The notes: generated from the letters alone by a model not told the origin. 64,000 bases of DNA from DASUXY01 sp036377675 (GCA_036377675.1 DASUXY010000026.1:26245-90244), one strand, 5' to 3'; numbered from the stretch's first letter, positions 26,985 to 36,924 are shown. Program-made: numbers and translations.

Positions 26985-28604
26985 ATGATGGATGTCTCTT
27001 TAACAGTTGGGGCAATGATGGAACATGCGGAGAAATTTTTTCCAAAAAAAGAAGTCATCTCACAAACACATGACAAAATTCATCGACTTAACTATTTACA
27101 AGTCGGAAAGCGAACGAGACGGTTAATGAGTGCTCTCCATGAGCTCGGCATACGCAAAGGGGACCGCGTCGGGACACTTGCTTGGAACCATCATCGTCAT
27201 TTAGAAATATACTTCGCCGCACCAGGAATGGGAGCTGTTTTACACACGATTAATATTCGTCTATCACCGGAACATATCATTTATATTATTAATCATGCCG
27301 AAGACAAAGTTCTCTTCATCGACGAAGACCTTTTACCACTCATCGAAAACATTCAAGATTCATTGCCAACTGTTGAGGCCTTTATTGTTATGACCGATCG
27401 CGATGAACTTCCAGAGTCTACTTTACAACCGCTTTTTTCATATGAACAATTACTGACAACAGGGGACGCTGCGTATCCCTTTCGAGACGATCTCGATGAA
27501 AAAGATCCAGCAGGCATGTGCTATACGTCAGCAACAACTGGAAAGCCGAAAGGGGTTATCTATTCCCACCGTGGGATCGCATTGCATAGCTTCATCTTAG
27601 GATTAGCTGATACAGGAGCATTGTCGGAGTCAGATATAGCCATGCCCGTCGTTCCTCAATTTCACGTTAATGCTTGGGGGATTCCTTTTGCGTCTACGTG
27701 GTTTGGAGCAACCCAAGTGATGCCTGGTCCACGATTTACACCGAAACGGCTCGCTCAGTTTATTGAAACATATGGTGTAACGATAGCTGTCGGAGTACCG
27801 ACGATTTGGCTCGGATTGTTACGCGAATTGGAACAAAAAGAGTACAATACGTCCAGTTTACGTGGAATCCTCTGTGGTGGTGCAGCCGCACCGTTAGGAA
27901 TGATTAAAACGTTTGAAGAAACCTATAACATTCCTTTTTATCACGCGTACGGCGCTACAGAAACGACACCACTCGTTACCTTTTCACGGATGAAAAGCTA
28001 TCAAAGAAATTTAACAGATGATGAAAAACTACTTGAACGTTCACGACAAGGTATTCTTGTACCTGGATTAGAAATGAAAGTCATCGGAAATGATGGAGAA
28101 GTTCAATGGAATGATGAAGAAATGGGTGAATTATTATTACGTGGACCGTGGATTGCCAATGAATATTATAAAGATTCGCGGAGTGAAGACGCTTTTAAGG
28201 ATGGTTGGTTTCATACAGGGGACGTTGTCTCTGTTGATGAAGAAGGAACGATTAAAATTATCGACCGAACACAAGACTTAATTAAAAGTGGTGGTGAATG
28301 GATTTCATCGGTCGATATTGAAAACGCACTCATGGCGCATGAAGCTGTTTTTGAAGCGAGTGTCGTCGCAATTCCTGACCCACAATGGCAAGAACGTCCC
28401 ATCGCTTGTGTCGTGTTGCATGAAAACTTTGTCGGACACGTAGATAAAGAGGATTTATTAAACTTTTTACGTCCACAATTTGCTAAGTTTTGGATTCCAG
28501 ATGATATCTTATTTTTGGATAGCATACCGAAAACATCAGTCGGTAAATTTTTAAAGCGCGAACTACGGAAGCAAGTGTTAAAACATTATAGTTTACAAGA
28601 TTAA
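26985..28604 (+). CDS. Medium/long-chain acyl-CoA ligase
   Basis: 539-residue ANL-superfamily enzyme that activates a carboxylic acid to its CoA thioester through an acyl-AMP. Motifs: CYTSATTGKPKGVIYSHR (A3 loop; Ala replaces the usual Gly), YGATETTP (A5), GWFHTGDVVSVDEEG (A7), IKSGGEWISSVDIE (A8) and the catalytic lysine in PKTSVGKFLKR. It resembles AlkK/DmdB-type ligases, so medium-chain or branched substrates are likely, but specificity cannot be read. The ATG at 26985 is ten bases after GAGGAG; a TTG at 26979 is also possible. Monocistronic with a terminator. Confidence 0.88.
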   Translation: MMDVSLTVGAMMEHAEKFFPKKEVISQTHDKIHRLNYLQVGKRTRRLMSALHELGIRKGDRVGTLAWNHHRHLEIYFAAPGMGAVLHTINIRLSPEHIIYIINHAEDKVLFIDEDLLPLIENIQDSLPTVEAFIVMTDRDELPESTLQPLFSYEQLLTTGDAAYPFRDDLDEKDPAGMCYTSATTGKPKGVIYSHRGIALHSFILGLADTGALSESDIAMPVVPQFHVNAWGIPFASTWFGATQVMPGPRFTPKRLAQFIETYGVTIAVGVPTIWLGLLRELEQKEYNTSSLRGILCGGAAAPLGMIKTFEETYNIPFYHAYGATETTPLVTFSRMKSYQRNLTDDEKLLERSRQGILVPGLEMKVIGNDGEVQWNDEEMGELLLRGPWIANEYYKDSRSEDAFKDGWFHTGDVVSVDEEGTIKIIDRTQDLIKSGGEWISSVDIENALMAHEAVFEASVVAIPDPQWQERPIACVVLHENFVGHVDKEDLLNFLRPQFAKFWIPDDILFLDSIPKTSVGKFLKRELRKQVLKHYSLQD

Positions 28605-28640
28605 GCGACTACGAACAACTATGAGCTCTGTCCAATATGT

Positions 28641-28682
28641 AAAAATCCAAAACATCGATTGATCCATGTTTTGGATTTTTGC
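28641..28682 (+). terminator. Terminator of acyl-CoA ligase
   Basis: Near-perfect stem AAATCCAAAACAT / ATGTTTTGGATTTTT with an 11-base loop. Confidence 0.85.
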
Positions 28683-28766
28683 TGCTCATTTTTCACTCCA
28701 ATTGCCCTTTTAGACCGTTCCTTTTGATTATGCTAGCAATCATAACTTTCCGTCTTCGGTGCTCCT

Positions 28767-28958
28767 TCACAACCCTTTATTAAACAAATCATTCATTATT
28801 TTTTCGGCCGTTTCTTCTCTTTCAATAGCGCCTACTCCTTGCCTGGCCCATAACGATTGGGCGTCTGTTATTCCTCGTTCCTTACTAGCTCTGCCCGTTA
28901 CTACGATGCACGTACGGACATCTTTTAAAATATATTTTACATAGAACGAAGGATTAAC
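28767..28958 (-). pseudogene. Startless protein-like frame behind argF
   Basis: An uninterrupted minus-strand frame of about 63 codons begins right at the argF stop and ends at TGA (28767-28769). It reads like protein (KYILKDVRTCIVVTGRASK, then ARQGVGAIEREETAEKIMND) but has no ATG, GTG or TTG near its beginning and no ribosome-binding site. Most likely the 3' end of a gene whose 5' part was lost when argF came to lie there; family not recognised. Confidence 0.35.
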
Positions 28959-29925
28959 TCATTAAAGAGGTTAATAATGCTTTTTGGGCGTGTAATCTGT
29001 TCTCTGCCTGTTGGAAGACGACGGACTGTTCACCATCGATCACTTCTGCGGTAACTTCCACTCCTCTTTGAGCAGGTAAACAGTGCATGAAAATCGCCTG
29101 TGGTCGAGCTTGAGAAAGAAGTTTTTGATTCACTTGAAAGTCGGTAAATGCTTTCTCTCGTTCCTCTTGCTCTGCTTCTTGCCCCATACTCGTCCACACA
29201 TCGGTATAGACGACATCTGCTTCTTGTACCGCTTCTTCTGGGCTTGTCGTCTGTGTTATGCGACCACCATAACTATCAGCAATTTGTAACGCCTTGTTGA
29301 CAATGTCAGGATGAGGAGAAAATTGCTCTGGTGTTGCTACACAAATATCCATTCCCATCATCGCCGCGCCAATCATTAAGGAATGTGACATATTGTTTCC
29401 ATCACCAATATAAGCCATTTTTACACCCATGAGTGAACCTTTCTGTTCTCGAATCGTTTGTAAATCGGCAAGTACTTGACATGGGTGAAATAAATCCGTT
29501 AATCCATTGATGACTGGAATCGAAGCGTGTTCAGCAAGTTCCTCGACATCGCATTGTGAAAATGTTCGAATCATAATGCTATCTAAATAGGTGGATAGTA
29601 CTTTTGCCGTATCCGCAATCGTTTCTCCACGACCGAGTTGAATATCATCAGTGCTGAGGAAAATGGCATGTCCTCCGAGCTGATACATACCTGTTTCAAA
29701 GGAAATCCGTGTTCTTGTTGATGGCTTTTCAAAAATCATCCCGAGCACTTTACCCTTTAATGGTTGGACGATGTGACCAAGTTTCTGTTTTCGCTTCAAG
29801 TGTGCGGCAAGTTCTAACAAATCATTCAGTTCATTTGATGTATAATCAGCAAGTGTTAAAAAATCCCTACCCGCTAAAGAATCATTGACACTCATTTTTT
29901 CAAGACTTACTTCCATTGTTGACAT
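28954..29925 (-). CDS. argF: Ornithine carbamoyltransferase
   Basis: 323 residues. Makes citrulline from ornithine and carbamoyl phosphate in arginine synthesis. Carbamoyl-phosphate loop KPSTRTRISFE, the Asp/Ser region DGNNMSHSLMIGAAMMGMD and the ornithine loop HCLPAQRGVEV (Cys in HCLP) are all present. AAGGAG precedes the ATG. No other arg gene is adjacent, whereas argF usually ends an argCJBD-car-argF cluster. Tandem ArgR-type boxes lie about 770 bases upstream. Confidence 0.95.
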   Translation of the reverse strand: MSTMEVSLEKMSVNDSLAGRDFLTLADYTSNELNDLLELAAHLKRKQKLGHIVQPLKGKVLGMIFEKPSTRTRISFETGMYQLGGHAIFLSTDDIQLGRGETIADTAKVLSTYLDSIMIRTFSQCDVEELAEHASIPVINGLTDLFHPCQVLADLQTIREQKGSLMGVKMAYIGDGNNMSHSLMIGAAMMGMDICVATPEQFSPHPDIVNKALQIADSYGGRITQTTSPEEAVQEADVVYTDVWTSMGQEAEQEEREKAFTDFQVNQKLLSQARPQAIFMHCLPAQRGVEVTAEVIDGEQSVVFQQAENRLHAQKALLTSLMS

Positions 29926-30671
29926 ACACGCTCCTTTTCTTTTGCAAAATCTTTTTTCCGTTTTATTAAACCATTTCCGATGAACGAACAGATGTTTGAA
30001 TAAAATTACTTAAAACTGTACTTCATTCATGCCTTAACGACACTCTCTAAATACATCATGAAAGACTAACAACGATTGGCTTTTTACCGGATATAACACC
30101 ATTTCGTCTCACTAACGATAGCTTAAAAACTTCGAAGGGGACGCCTTCGATCGACGAAACAGGCGACAAAATATGCGTTGCGTTGAAAAATAATCTTTAG
30201 GCTTCGTTTACGTGTATCGTTTTAATGATCAACATATAAAGCATTTTCCTGTATGATTAAAAAGAGCATCTCTCCGTTCTTGTCCCGTTTTATTATACGC
30301 AAACGATAACTTTTTACTGATGCTCCATCCCATTCGAGTACCTACATCGATTCGCAATTTCGAAAATGCTGAAAAACATCGTCCATATGCTCCATAAATG
30401 AAGTTCAGCAGTTAACGAGTACTTCACACGACCGAAGCGTATGCCTCTTGTGATGGATTGAGGCCATCGATAAACATTCAACGACAGCATTACATTACAA
30501 TCACTTAATGCCATCTAAACAAAGCAAACCATCTCATTGCTCGATGAAATCTATTCATTTGTAAAAAAGGCTAACAATGTTTCAAAAAGGAGATAAACGA
30601 TAGACAGTCATAAACAAAGTAACTGTTTGTATGCATCGTTCGCCAACTCCTTCATTATTTTTATAATCCTC
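29926..30671. other. Long region without gene, possible argF leader
   Basis: About 750 bases with no credible ORF. On the minus strand a promoter with ArgR-type boxes (see next entry), AAGGAG at 30647-30652 and ATG at 30636 lead into a frame of only 21 codons, so a gene start seems to survive without its gene. No riboswitch fold was recognised. Confidence 0.4.
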
Positions 30672-30709
30672 TTTGCATTATTATGCAATACAATGAATAT
30701 TAATTCAAC
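30672..30709 (-). promoter_or_regulatory. Tandem ArgR (ARG) boxes overlapping a promoter
   Basis: Box 1 TTTGCATTATTATGCAAT (30672-30689) and box 2 AATGAATATTAATTCAAC (30692-30709), centres 20 bases apart, the arrangement bound by ArgR/AhrC hexamers. Box 2 matches the wNTGAATwwwwATTCANw consensus at all but one position. A minus-strand promoter TTGAAT (complement of 30703-30708), 17-base spacer, CATAAT (complement of 30680-30685) is covered by the boxes. It would read towards argF. Confidence 0.6.
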
Positions 30710-30872
30710 CCTTTTACATATATATTTTAATTTTTTTAAGAATTGATGGAGTTTGCTGGATCAATGGCTGTTTTAATTACGTTTTACTCGTTCGCGTGCC
30801 ATTACAAACCTACGAATTTTTGACTCTTCGTTACTTTAAAAGATATGCCAACCTCTATTATAAAGGCAGACG

Positions 30873-31202
30873 TTACGAAATTTGCGTTCCGTTTTCTACC
30901 TTCTCATCCACGTTGAGTAAAACAACATCTCCTTTACCAACTATGCCTCCTAATATGAGAACTTCTGATTTGAAGTGAGCAATTTGCATCGGTGGAAAGT
31001 TAACGACAGCTACTACTTGACGTCCGATTAAATTCTCTCGTTTATACCGTTTCGTAATTTGTGCAGAAGACTGCTTCGTCCCTAACTCTCCAAAATCAAT
31101 CGTTAATTGAAGCGCTGGCTTTCTCGCTTCCGGAAAAGGCTGAACGTCAATAACCGTTCCAATTCGCATGTCCAGTTTTTTAAAGTCATTTAACGTTGCC
31201 AT
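30873..31202 (-). CDS. csaA: CsaA tRNA-binding/chaperone-like protein
   Basis: 109 residues, the length of CsaA. A homodimeric OB-fold protein related to the tRNA-binding domain of Phe/Met-tRNA synthetases; in B. subtilis it has export-chaperone-like activity. Signatures: DMRIGTVIDVQPFPEARKPA, GTKQSSAQITKRYKRENLIG and VVNFPPMQIAHFKSEVLILG. An AGAGGAGG site precedes the ATG. Stands alone. Confidence 0.93.
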   Translation of the reverse strand: MATLNDFKKLDMRIGTVIDVQPFPEARKPALQLTIDFGELGTKQSSAQITKRYKRENLIGRQVVAVVNFPPMQIAHFKSEVLILGGIVGKGDVVLLNVDEKVENGTQIS

Positions 31203-31302
31203 CTACGTAGCCTCCTCTTTTTTTATTACATTGAATTATAACAGAGTCATCATTATAGGAAAAGCGGTTTCTTTGCCTCTTTTTAGTTGAAAATAATGTA
31301 AA

Positions 31303-31342
31303 AACATCCAGTAGATGGAGTAGAATCATTCCATCTACTGGA
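31303..31342 (-). terminator. Terminator of SNF2 helicase gene
   Basis: Perfect 13-base arms TCCAGTAGATGGA / TCCATCTACTGGA; on the minus strand followed by TGTTTTTA. Confidence 0.85.
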
Positions 31343-31365
31343 AAGGAAAGATGAACTTCGTTACA

Positions 31366-34300
31366 TTAAATATTTAACAGTTGTCGAACGTCTTCTTCAC
31401 TTAAGCTCGAAAGCATCGTTTCGCCAGGTTGAATAACTTGGTCGATTAATTCACGTTTTTTCTGTTGCAGTTCATAAATCTTTTCTTCAATCGTTCCTTC
31501 GGCAATTAAGCGAATCACTTGAACGACATTTTTTTGCCCAAAGCGATGGGCACGCCCAGCGGCTTGATCTTCTACTGCTGGATTCCACCACAAGTCATAA
31601 AGAATAACGGTGTCTGCTCCCGTGAGATTCAGTCCAGTGCCACCCGCTTTCAAAGAAATTAAGAAAACATCTTTCTCACCATGGTTAAAGCGTTCACTCA
31701 TGTCTAATCGATCTTGAGAATTTATTTGTCCATGCAAGTAAAAGTATGGAATCTCTTGTTGTTGTAATTTTTCAATGATTAACTTATGCATACTTGTAAA
31801 CTGTGAAAAGATAAGCATACGACTACCATTTGCTCGGGCACGGTGAATGATTTCCATAAGTTGTTCGAGTTTACCAGATGCCCCGGAGTAATTTTCAATA
31901 AATAATGACGGATGACAACAAATTTGTCGCAGGCGGGTCAGACCCGCTAATATTTTCATACGATTTTGGTGAAAGCCACTCTCCTTAATTGACTGAGCAG
32001 TTTCTTGTTGCAATTGTCGTAAATATCCGAGGTATAACTCTTTTTGTTCATTCGTCAGTTCGGATCCATGAACTGATTCAATCTTTTCGGGCAGTTCTGT
32101 CAACACATCCTTCTTCAGACGACGTAAAATAAACGGCCGTGTCATCATGCGAATCTTATCACGATCTAACTTCCTAAACGCTTTCAAATTCGGCATTAAC
32201 CCCGGTAAGATGACTTGAAAGATCGACCACAATTCATCGATTGAATTTTCAATTGGCGTTCCACTTAATGCAAAACGACGGGATGCTTGAATACTACGGA
32301 CAACCTGCGATGTTTTCGTAGTATAGTTTTTAATATATTGGGCTTCATCTAAAATTAATGTTTGAAACGAAATGTCTCGGTAATATTCAATGTCTTGTCT
32401 TAAGGTCGCATAAGAGGTAATCCATACATCGATATTTGTCTGCATGGCGTGACGAATCTTTTTGTGACGCTCACTTGCTAAACCCGTTAAAGTAGCTACT
32501 GTCAATGAAGGTGCAAACTTAGAAAACTCATTTTTCCAATTATAAACGACCGACGACGGGACAACAATTAAATGTGCACGATCCCTTCGCTCAGAAGTAA
32601 TGTATGCGATGCTTTGCAATGTTTTCCCTAAACCCATATCATCCGCTAAAATCCCACCTAAGTGGTATTCACTTAGCGATTTAAACCATTGATAGCCAGT
32701 AACTTGATAGTTGCGTAAATCCGCATGAAGGCTTTCGGGAAGTGCATACGTCTGCTCTTCGGGTGACTGTAAATGATGTAATAACTTTTGAAACGATGCG
32801 TCATAGTTCTTTTTTGTTTCGATGAGGTCATCGACTTGCAACCCCCTGTAGGCAGGCATGTAGACAGTTCCGTTGTCAAAATCATCCTTATTTATTTCTA
32901 AATCGATCATCAATTGGTGAATCGACGATATTTCTTCTCCTTCTAATGGGAGTAACGCCCCACTCTTTAGACGATAGTATCGTCTTTTCTCGATGACGGC
33001 ATGTAAAATATGTTGCACCTCTTCATCATCGATCCCCTCAATATCAAAGCCAACTTCAAGAAGATTTGTCGTCGAATTCATTCGGACATTCGTCTGTGAC
33101 ACAAATTTATCATCGACGATCATGCTTTGCAAATCCTCTGTTAGGAAAAGCTCCACACACTCATCAAGCAATGGTAAGACCGTATAAAAAAAGTTAAATA
33201 ATTCGTCATCATTTTCGAACTGAATATATAATTCTTTCCCGTTGTAGTGAAAATTTGCATGTTCAATGAGACGCATAATTTCTTGTTCCTTTGCAACATC
33301 ACGAATGATGATGACGTCACTTGACTTGCGCTCAGAAAATGGATCGATAACTTCGTGGCCGTAATGATATTGTAATGTACCAACAATCGTCCCCTCGTTC
33401 CATTGTAAATAAAACTTCGCTCGCAGTGGAACTTGAATAATTTCCTCTTGAATATGTTCAGAAATAGAAACATCCCCGACTTTTTCTAAGGATGGAAGCA
33501 CTTCGGAAATGAATACATCAGCTTGGCTTTTTCTAATTGGAAATATATTGCCGATCAGTCCAAACTGCATCACTTGTTCAACAATCGGGATATGCTCTTT
33601 TTTTGGAAAATAAAAAGTCCCATCACTATACAACACCCGATAGGGGGATAAATACATCATTTGTGAAAGATTGTGATGAGTGAGGAGAAGATCATCGTAC
33701 TCGTTTTTTGATAACGAATATTGAAGTGGCATCACATCCATTTCAATCGATATTTGTTGCTCATTTTCTCCAAGGCCAGCACCGGACATGAACTTTCGTT
33801 CGGCGAGCTTTTGCAATAAACGACGAGCGATAAGTGGTGGAATGAGCAAATACCTTTTTTCATCCAAATTACTTCTGAATGAAGGATGACGATTTCGTTT
33901 ATAGATTTGTTCGTTACGTAAAACATCATAGAGAATTTCTAATATTTCCATGTCTTGCGAAAGAATATAGTGACGCTCCGGTATATAGCTAAATTTTTTC
34001 GTGAAAAAATGCTCTTGATTTAAAAAGATATTTTCTAAAAATTGAAACAGATCTTTTACGACATAGCTACGCTTCACACCGGCTTTTAAATCAAGCCATA
34101 AATATTCATCCGAAGTGACGTGACAATGATACTCCACATAAAGGGGGATTTTTTTTGGTAATATCGATGATGAATGATGTGGTTGAATCGATGTCATCGC
34201 ACGAATAAACTCGTCCGCCTGTTCATAGTTCGGACGTGTGAGCGACTTACCGCCAGCGGTTTGTTCTCTATTTTTTATAGCAATTAATACGGCAGCAATA

Positions 34301-34548
34301 TGTTTACACGGACCCTTTGTATCGTATGCTGGACAATCACAATACGCATCAATCGATCCTTGCGATAGATAGCTCGTATTAATTTCTACAAAATAGTGTT
34401 CAGACCCATGTACTAGTGCTGTCCAAACATGATAATTGATGTCGTATACAAGATCGATGATTCGATTTTGTTTATAATATTTTAATCCACGTTGATAGAC
34501 GATTGGCGGAAAAATTTGTTGAATATTAACATCGCGCAAATTCCTCAA
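31366..34548 (-). CDS. ywqA: SWIM zinc finger + SNF2 helicase (YwqA-like)
   Basis: 1060 residues. The N-terminal SWIM domain has CDCPAYDTKGPCKHIAAVL (CxC..CxH zinc ligands, about residues 69-90); a long bacterial SNF2-associated region follows (about 100-580), then the ATPase: motif I LADDMGLGKTLQ, motif II LDEAQYIKN, motif III ALSGTPIENS, and helicase-C with QAAGRAHRFGQ. Acts as an ATP-driven DNA translocase that may displace proteins such as RNA polymerase (family knowledge). B. subtilis YwqA is shorter (about 920). The first codon is TTG with only a moderate site (GGCAGG), so the start is somewhat uncertain. Single gene. Confidence 0.9.
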   Translation of the reverse strand: MRNLRDVNIQQIFPPIVYQRGLKYYKQNRIIDLVYDINYHVWTALVHGSEHYFVEINTSYLSQGSIDAYCDCPAYDTKGPCKHIAAVLIAIKNREQTAGGKSLTRPNYEQADEFIRAMTSIQPHHSSSILPKKIPLYVEYHCHVTSDEYLWLDLKAGVKRSYVVKDLFQFLENIFLNQEHFFTKKFSYIPERHYILSQDMEILEILYDVLRNEQIYKRNRHPSFRSNLDEKRYLLIPPLIARRLLQKLAERKFMSGAGLGENEQQISIEMDVMPLQYSLSKNEYDDLLLTHHNLSQMMYLSPYRVLYSDGTFYFPKKEHIPIVEQVMQFGLIGNIFPIRKSQADVFISEVLPSLEKVGDVSISEHIQEEIIQVPLRAKFYLQWNEGTIVGTLQYHYGHEVIDPFSERKSSDVIIIRDVAKEQEIMRLIEHANFHYNGKELYIQFENDDELFNFFYTVLPLLDECVELFLTEDLQSMIVDDKFVSQTNVRMNSTTNLLEVGFDIEGIDDEEVQHILHAVIEKRRYYRLKSGALLPLEGEEISSIHQLMIDLEINKDDFDNGTVYMPAYRGLQVDDLIETKKNYDASFQKLLHHLQSPEEQTYALPESLHADLRNYQVTGYQWFKSLSEYHLGGILADDMGLGKTLQSIAYITSERRDRAHLIVVPSSVVYNWKNEFSKFAPSLTVATLTGLASERHKKIRHAMQTNIDVWITSYATLRQDIEYYRDISFQTLILDEAQYIKNYTTKTSQVVRSIQASRRFALSGTPIENSIDELWSIFQVILPGLMPNLKAFRKLDRDKIRMMTRPFILRRLKKDVLTELPEKIESVHGSELTNEQKELYLGYLRQLQQETAQSIKESGFHQNRMKILAGLTRLRQICCHPSLFIENYSGASGKLEQLMEIIHRARANGSRMLIFSQFTSMHKLIIEKLQQQEIPYFYLHGQINSQDRLDMSERFNHGEKDVFLISLKAGGTGLNLTGADTVILYDLWWNPAVEDQAAGRAHRFGQKNVVQVIRLIAEGTIEEKIYELQQKKRELIDQVIQPGETMLSSLSEEDVRQLLNI

Positions 34549-34813
34549 GATTTTTTGTACCTGCCTTTTTTATAACCTTTTCTATTATTGTAAACGAGAT
34601 ATCGAAGATTGAAAACAGTTGTTCCTTATGTTACGTTGACAACCTTAAAAAATATCCGTATTGTCGTTTATCTGTCAATTCCGTTTCATAAACCATTTAG
34701 TGAATCACCCTTTTGGATAAATAAATGATTGTAACAATCACCCGTAGAAATCGCTTACGAAAGCTTGTGTATAAACGAGCTTCTCAACAGAGACCCAATG
34801 GCCAAAGCCTCGC

Positions 34814-36028
34814 TCAACATGTGTCCGAACAGCGTTTCTCCATTCGTTTAGCCCGGATGAGTAAGTAGACATATAAAGTCATCGACAACAACACAGAACC
34901 AGCTGATGTTAAATAAATCGACGTATATCCAAACGTATTCGCCAACTGGCCGAAAGCGATTGCTCCTACGCCAATTCCTAAATCGAAAAAGGAGAAGAAA
35001 GTAGCATTGGCCATGCCTTTGCGATTCGCTGGAGCTCTTTCAACAGACCACGCTTGAAGAGCCGGCTGAACAGTCCCGAACCCAAGACCGTATGCGGCCG
35101 CTGCAACGAGTAACATGGACGTGCTTGGGAGCCAAGCTAACAAAACCATCGCTATAAAAATAAATAACGTCCCTGGAAGGAATACGTATTCATGCCCTTT
35201 TCGATCATAAATTCGACCAGCAAACGTTCGCGAAATCATTAAAGAAATCGCATACACTAGAAAATAAGTTTCAATTCCTGTTACCCCTTTTTCAATCGTA
35301 TGAATCGGTAAAAATGTAGCAATTCCACCAAACGTCACCGTTAAAAAGAACAACAATAAGGAAGGATGCAAGGCTGTTTTTTCAAAAAAATCAAACTTCA
35401 TCGGCACTGTTTTATTAGGAGATTGTTCGACTCGTTTATATCGGATGACTGATGATAACAGTAATGCTATAAGTCCAAGACTAGCACTGATTAAAAATAA
35501 TTGTGAAAAAGAAATGACTCCAACTAACGTCAACCCTAACGAAGGGCCAAAAGCTAGCGCAAGATTGCCGGACAATCCAAAATATCCCATCCCTTCTGCA
35601 CGTCGATGAGGTGGGATTAAATCTGTCGCAATTGTTCCCGTCGCAGTTGTCGAAAAGCCCCAACCAATCCCTTGGACGATTCGCATAACGAACAAAAAAG
35701 TGATACTCGCGATAAACGCATACGCACCAACAGAAATAACGAACACTGTTAGTCCGAACATATAGACGAGGCGGCGGCCTTTCGTTTCCAATGAATGCCC
35801 TGCATAGGGACGAAAGAGTAATGCTGAAAAAGTAAATATACCGACAATAACACCGATGAGTTGATCACTTCCACCGAGTTCCTTTACAAATAAGGGTAAG
35901 GTCGGTAATGTCATTTGAAACCCTAAAAAAATAAAAAAATTAGCAAAAACAATTAATGTAAAATCACGTGTCCAAATTTTATCCTGTCTAGGCTTCGTTT
36001 GCGCCTGCACCTGCGATTGTGGTTGCAT
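34814..36028 (-). CDS. MFS transporter, 12-TM
   Basis: 404 residues, 12 predicted membrane segments. Motif A is GHSLETKGRRLVYMFG (usually GxLaDrxGrr, here diverged); other MFS features include RIVQGIGWGFSTTATGTIAT and GIYDRKGHEYVF-like GRIYDRKGH in the second half. Resembles the YfmO/YttB group of putative multidrug exporters. The ATG at 36028 lies after AAAGGGGGA; the frame to 36067 adds 13 residues without a ribosome-binding site. Substrate unknown. Confidence 0.85.
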   Translation of the reverse strand: MQPQSQVQAQTKPRQDKIWTRDFTLIVFANFFIFLGFQMTLPTLPLFVKELGGSDQLIGVIVGIFTFSALLFRPYAGHSLETKGRRLVYMFGLTVFVISVGAYAFIASITFLFVMRIVQGIGWGFSTTATGTIATDLIPPHRRAEGMGYFGLSGNLALAFGPSLGLTLVGVISFSQLFLISASLGLIALLLSSVIRYKRVEQSPNKTVPMKFDFFEKTALHPSLLLFFLTVTFGGIATFLPIHTIEKGVTGIETYFLVYAISLMISRTFAGRIYDRKGHEYVFLPGTLFIFIAMVLLAWLPSTSMLLVAAAAYGLGFGTVQPALQAWSVERAPANRKGMANATFFSFFDLGIGVGAIAFGQLANTFGYTSIYLTSAGSVLLSMTLYVYLLIRAKRMEKRCSDTC

Positions 36029-36233
36029 AGACGTCCCCCTTTTTCTATCATTTGATAGATAACTCATGTCATCTCGCTATCTATTCGTTTGAATATTGAA
36101 TCGATTTACTATTCATTATAAATGGACGTTCTTCATAATACAATGGATGATGATGTTGTCTACCTTTTCGCTTTAAATAAAAGGGCCTCTAGTGAGTCAA
36201 CAATCCTCACATGCGAATCACCACAAAAATGAA

Positions 36234-36257
36234 GAGCCCGAGAATATTCTCGGGTCT
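36234..36257 (-). terminator. Terminator of sodC
   Basis: Palindromic stem around GAGACCCGAGA / TCTCGGGCTC, about ten bases past the stop; the minus-strand tail is TTCATTTTTG. Confidence 0.75.
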
Positions 36258-36267
36258 CTCATCTTAC

Positions 36268-36867
36268 TTATTTACCAATAACTCCGCAAGCAATTCGCTC
36301 ACCTGCATCCCCTGCTGGTTGTGATTCGTAATCATCGGCTTCTGAATGGATGATGATCGCAGTTCCACCATTGTCAAGCAATGAATGTTCTTTTCCTTCC
36401 TCTAGCGTTACCCGTTCATTGATAAATTCGACTTTGACCATTCCACTCCGAGCAACTTCTATATTCGGTAGATCACCCGCATGCGGACCTTCGAGTTCGT
36501 TAAAACCGTGTGCTGAACCGGTTGGATTAAAATGACCACCAGCCGATTCAAAATCCGGTAACTCACATACTCCTTTCTCATGAATATGAAAGCCGTGTGA
36601 GCCTGGGGGCAAATCCGTAGCGTCTAACGTCATTTTCACACCATGAACGAGTTGTTCCATGAAAACGGTCCCCACCTTTTTACCGTCTGTATTAATTAAG
36701 GTAACCGTTACACCTTCAGCTTCTCCACCCTTTATGCTCGATGCTGCAACCCCTCGTTCTTCGGTCGATTTTTGTTCACCTTCTTCACTATGATCATTCA
36801 TACACGCACTTAGCGAAACGACGCATAGAAGTAAAAGCAGTAGCAACAGCAAATGTCTTTTGTTCAA
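36268..36867 (-). CDS. sodC: Cu/Zn superoxide dismutase lipoprotein
   Basis: 199 residues. Signal peptide with poly-Leu core ending in lipobox LSAC, acidic linker, then a complete SOD_Cu domain: GFHIHEKGVC (copper ligands), GGHFNP, HAGDLPN (zinc ligands), IIIHSEADDY and GERIACGVIG (the disulfide Cys). The B. subtilis homologue YojM lacks full activity; here all expected His/Asp ligands seem present, so it may be active at the outer membrane face. TTG start with GGAGGG seven bases upstream. Confidence 0.92.
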   Translation of the reverse strand: MNKRHLLLLLLLLLCVVSLSACMNDHSEEGEQKSTEERGVAASSIKGGEAEGVTVTLINTDGKKVGTVFMEQLVHGVKMTLDATDLPPGSHGFHIHEKGVCELPDFESAGGHFNPTGSAHGFNELEGPHAGDLPNIEVARSGMVKVEFINERVTLEEGKEHSLLDNGGTAIIIHSEADDYESQPAGDAGERIACGVIGK

Positions 36868-36924
36868 TACGATCCCTCCAAATCTTCCTTGCTATTATTT
36901 ACAATTTGGAAAGGGATTAAACGT

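Noticed and set aside
29994..30012. A further ARG box near argF
   Set aside because: Only about 11 of 18 positions match; too weak beside the tandem boxes at 30672-30709.
30314..30514. 66-codon minus-strand frame upstream of argF
   Set aside because: Composition is not protein-like, there is no ribosome-binding site, and no family is recognised.
31366..34548. Phage-defence system based on the SNF2 helicase
   Set aside because: Architecture (SWIM plus SNF2-associated domain) is that of housekeeping YwqA, and no nuclease, methyltransferase or other defence partner is adjacent.
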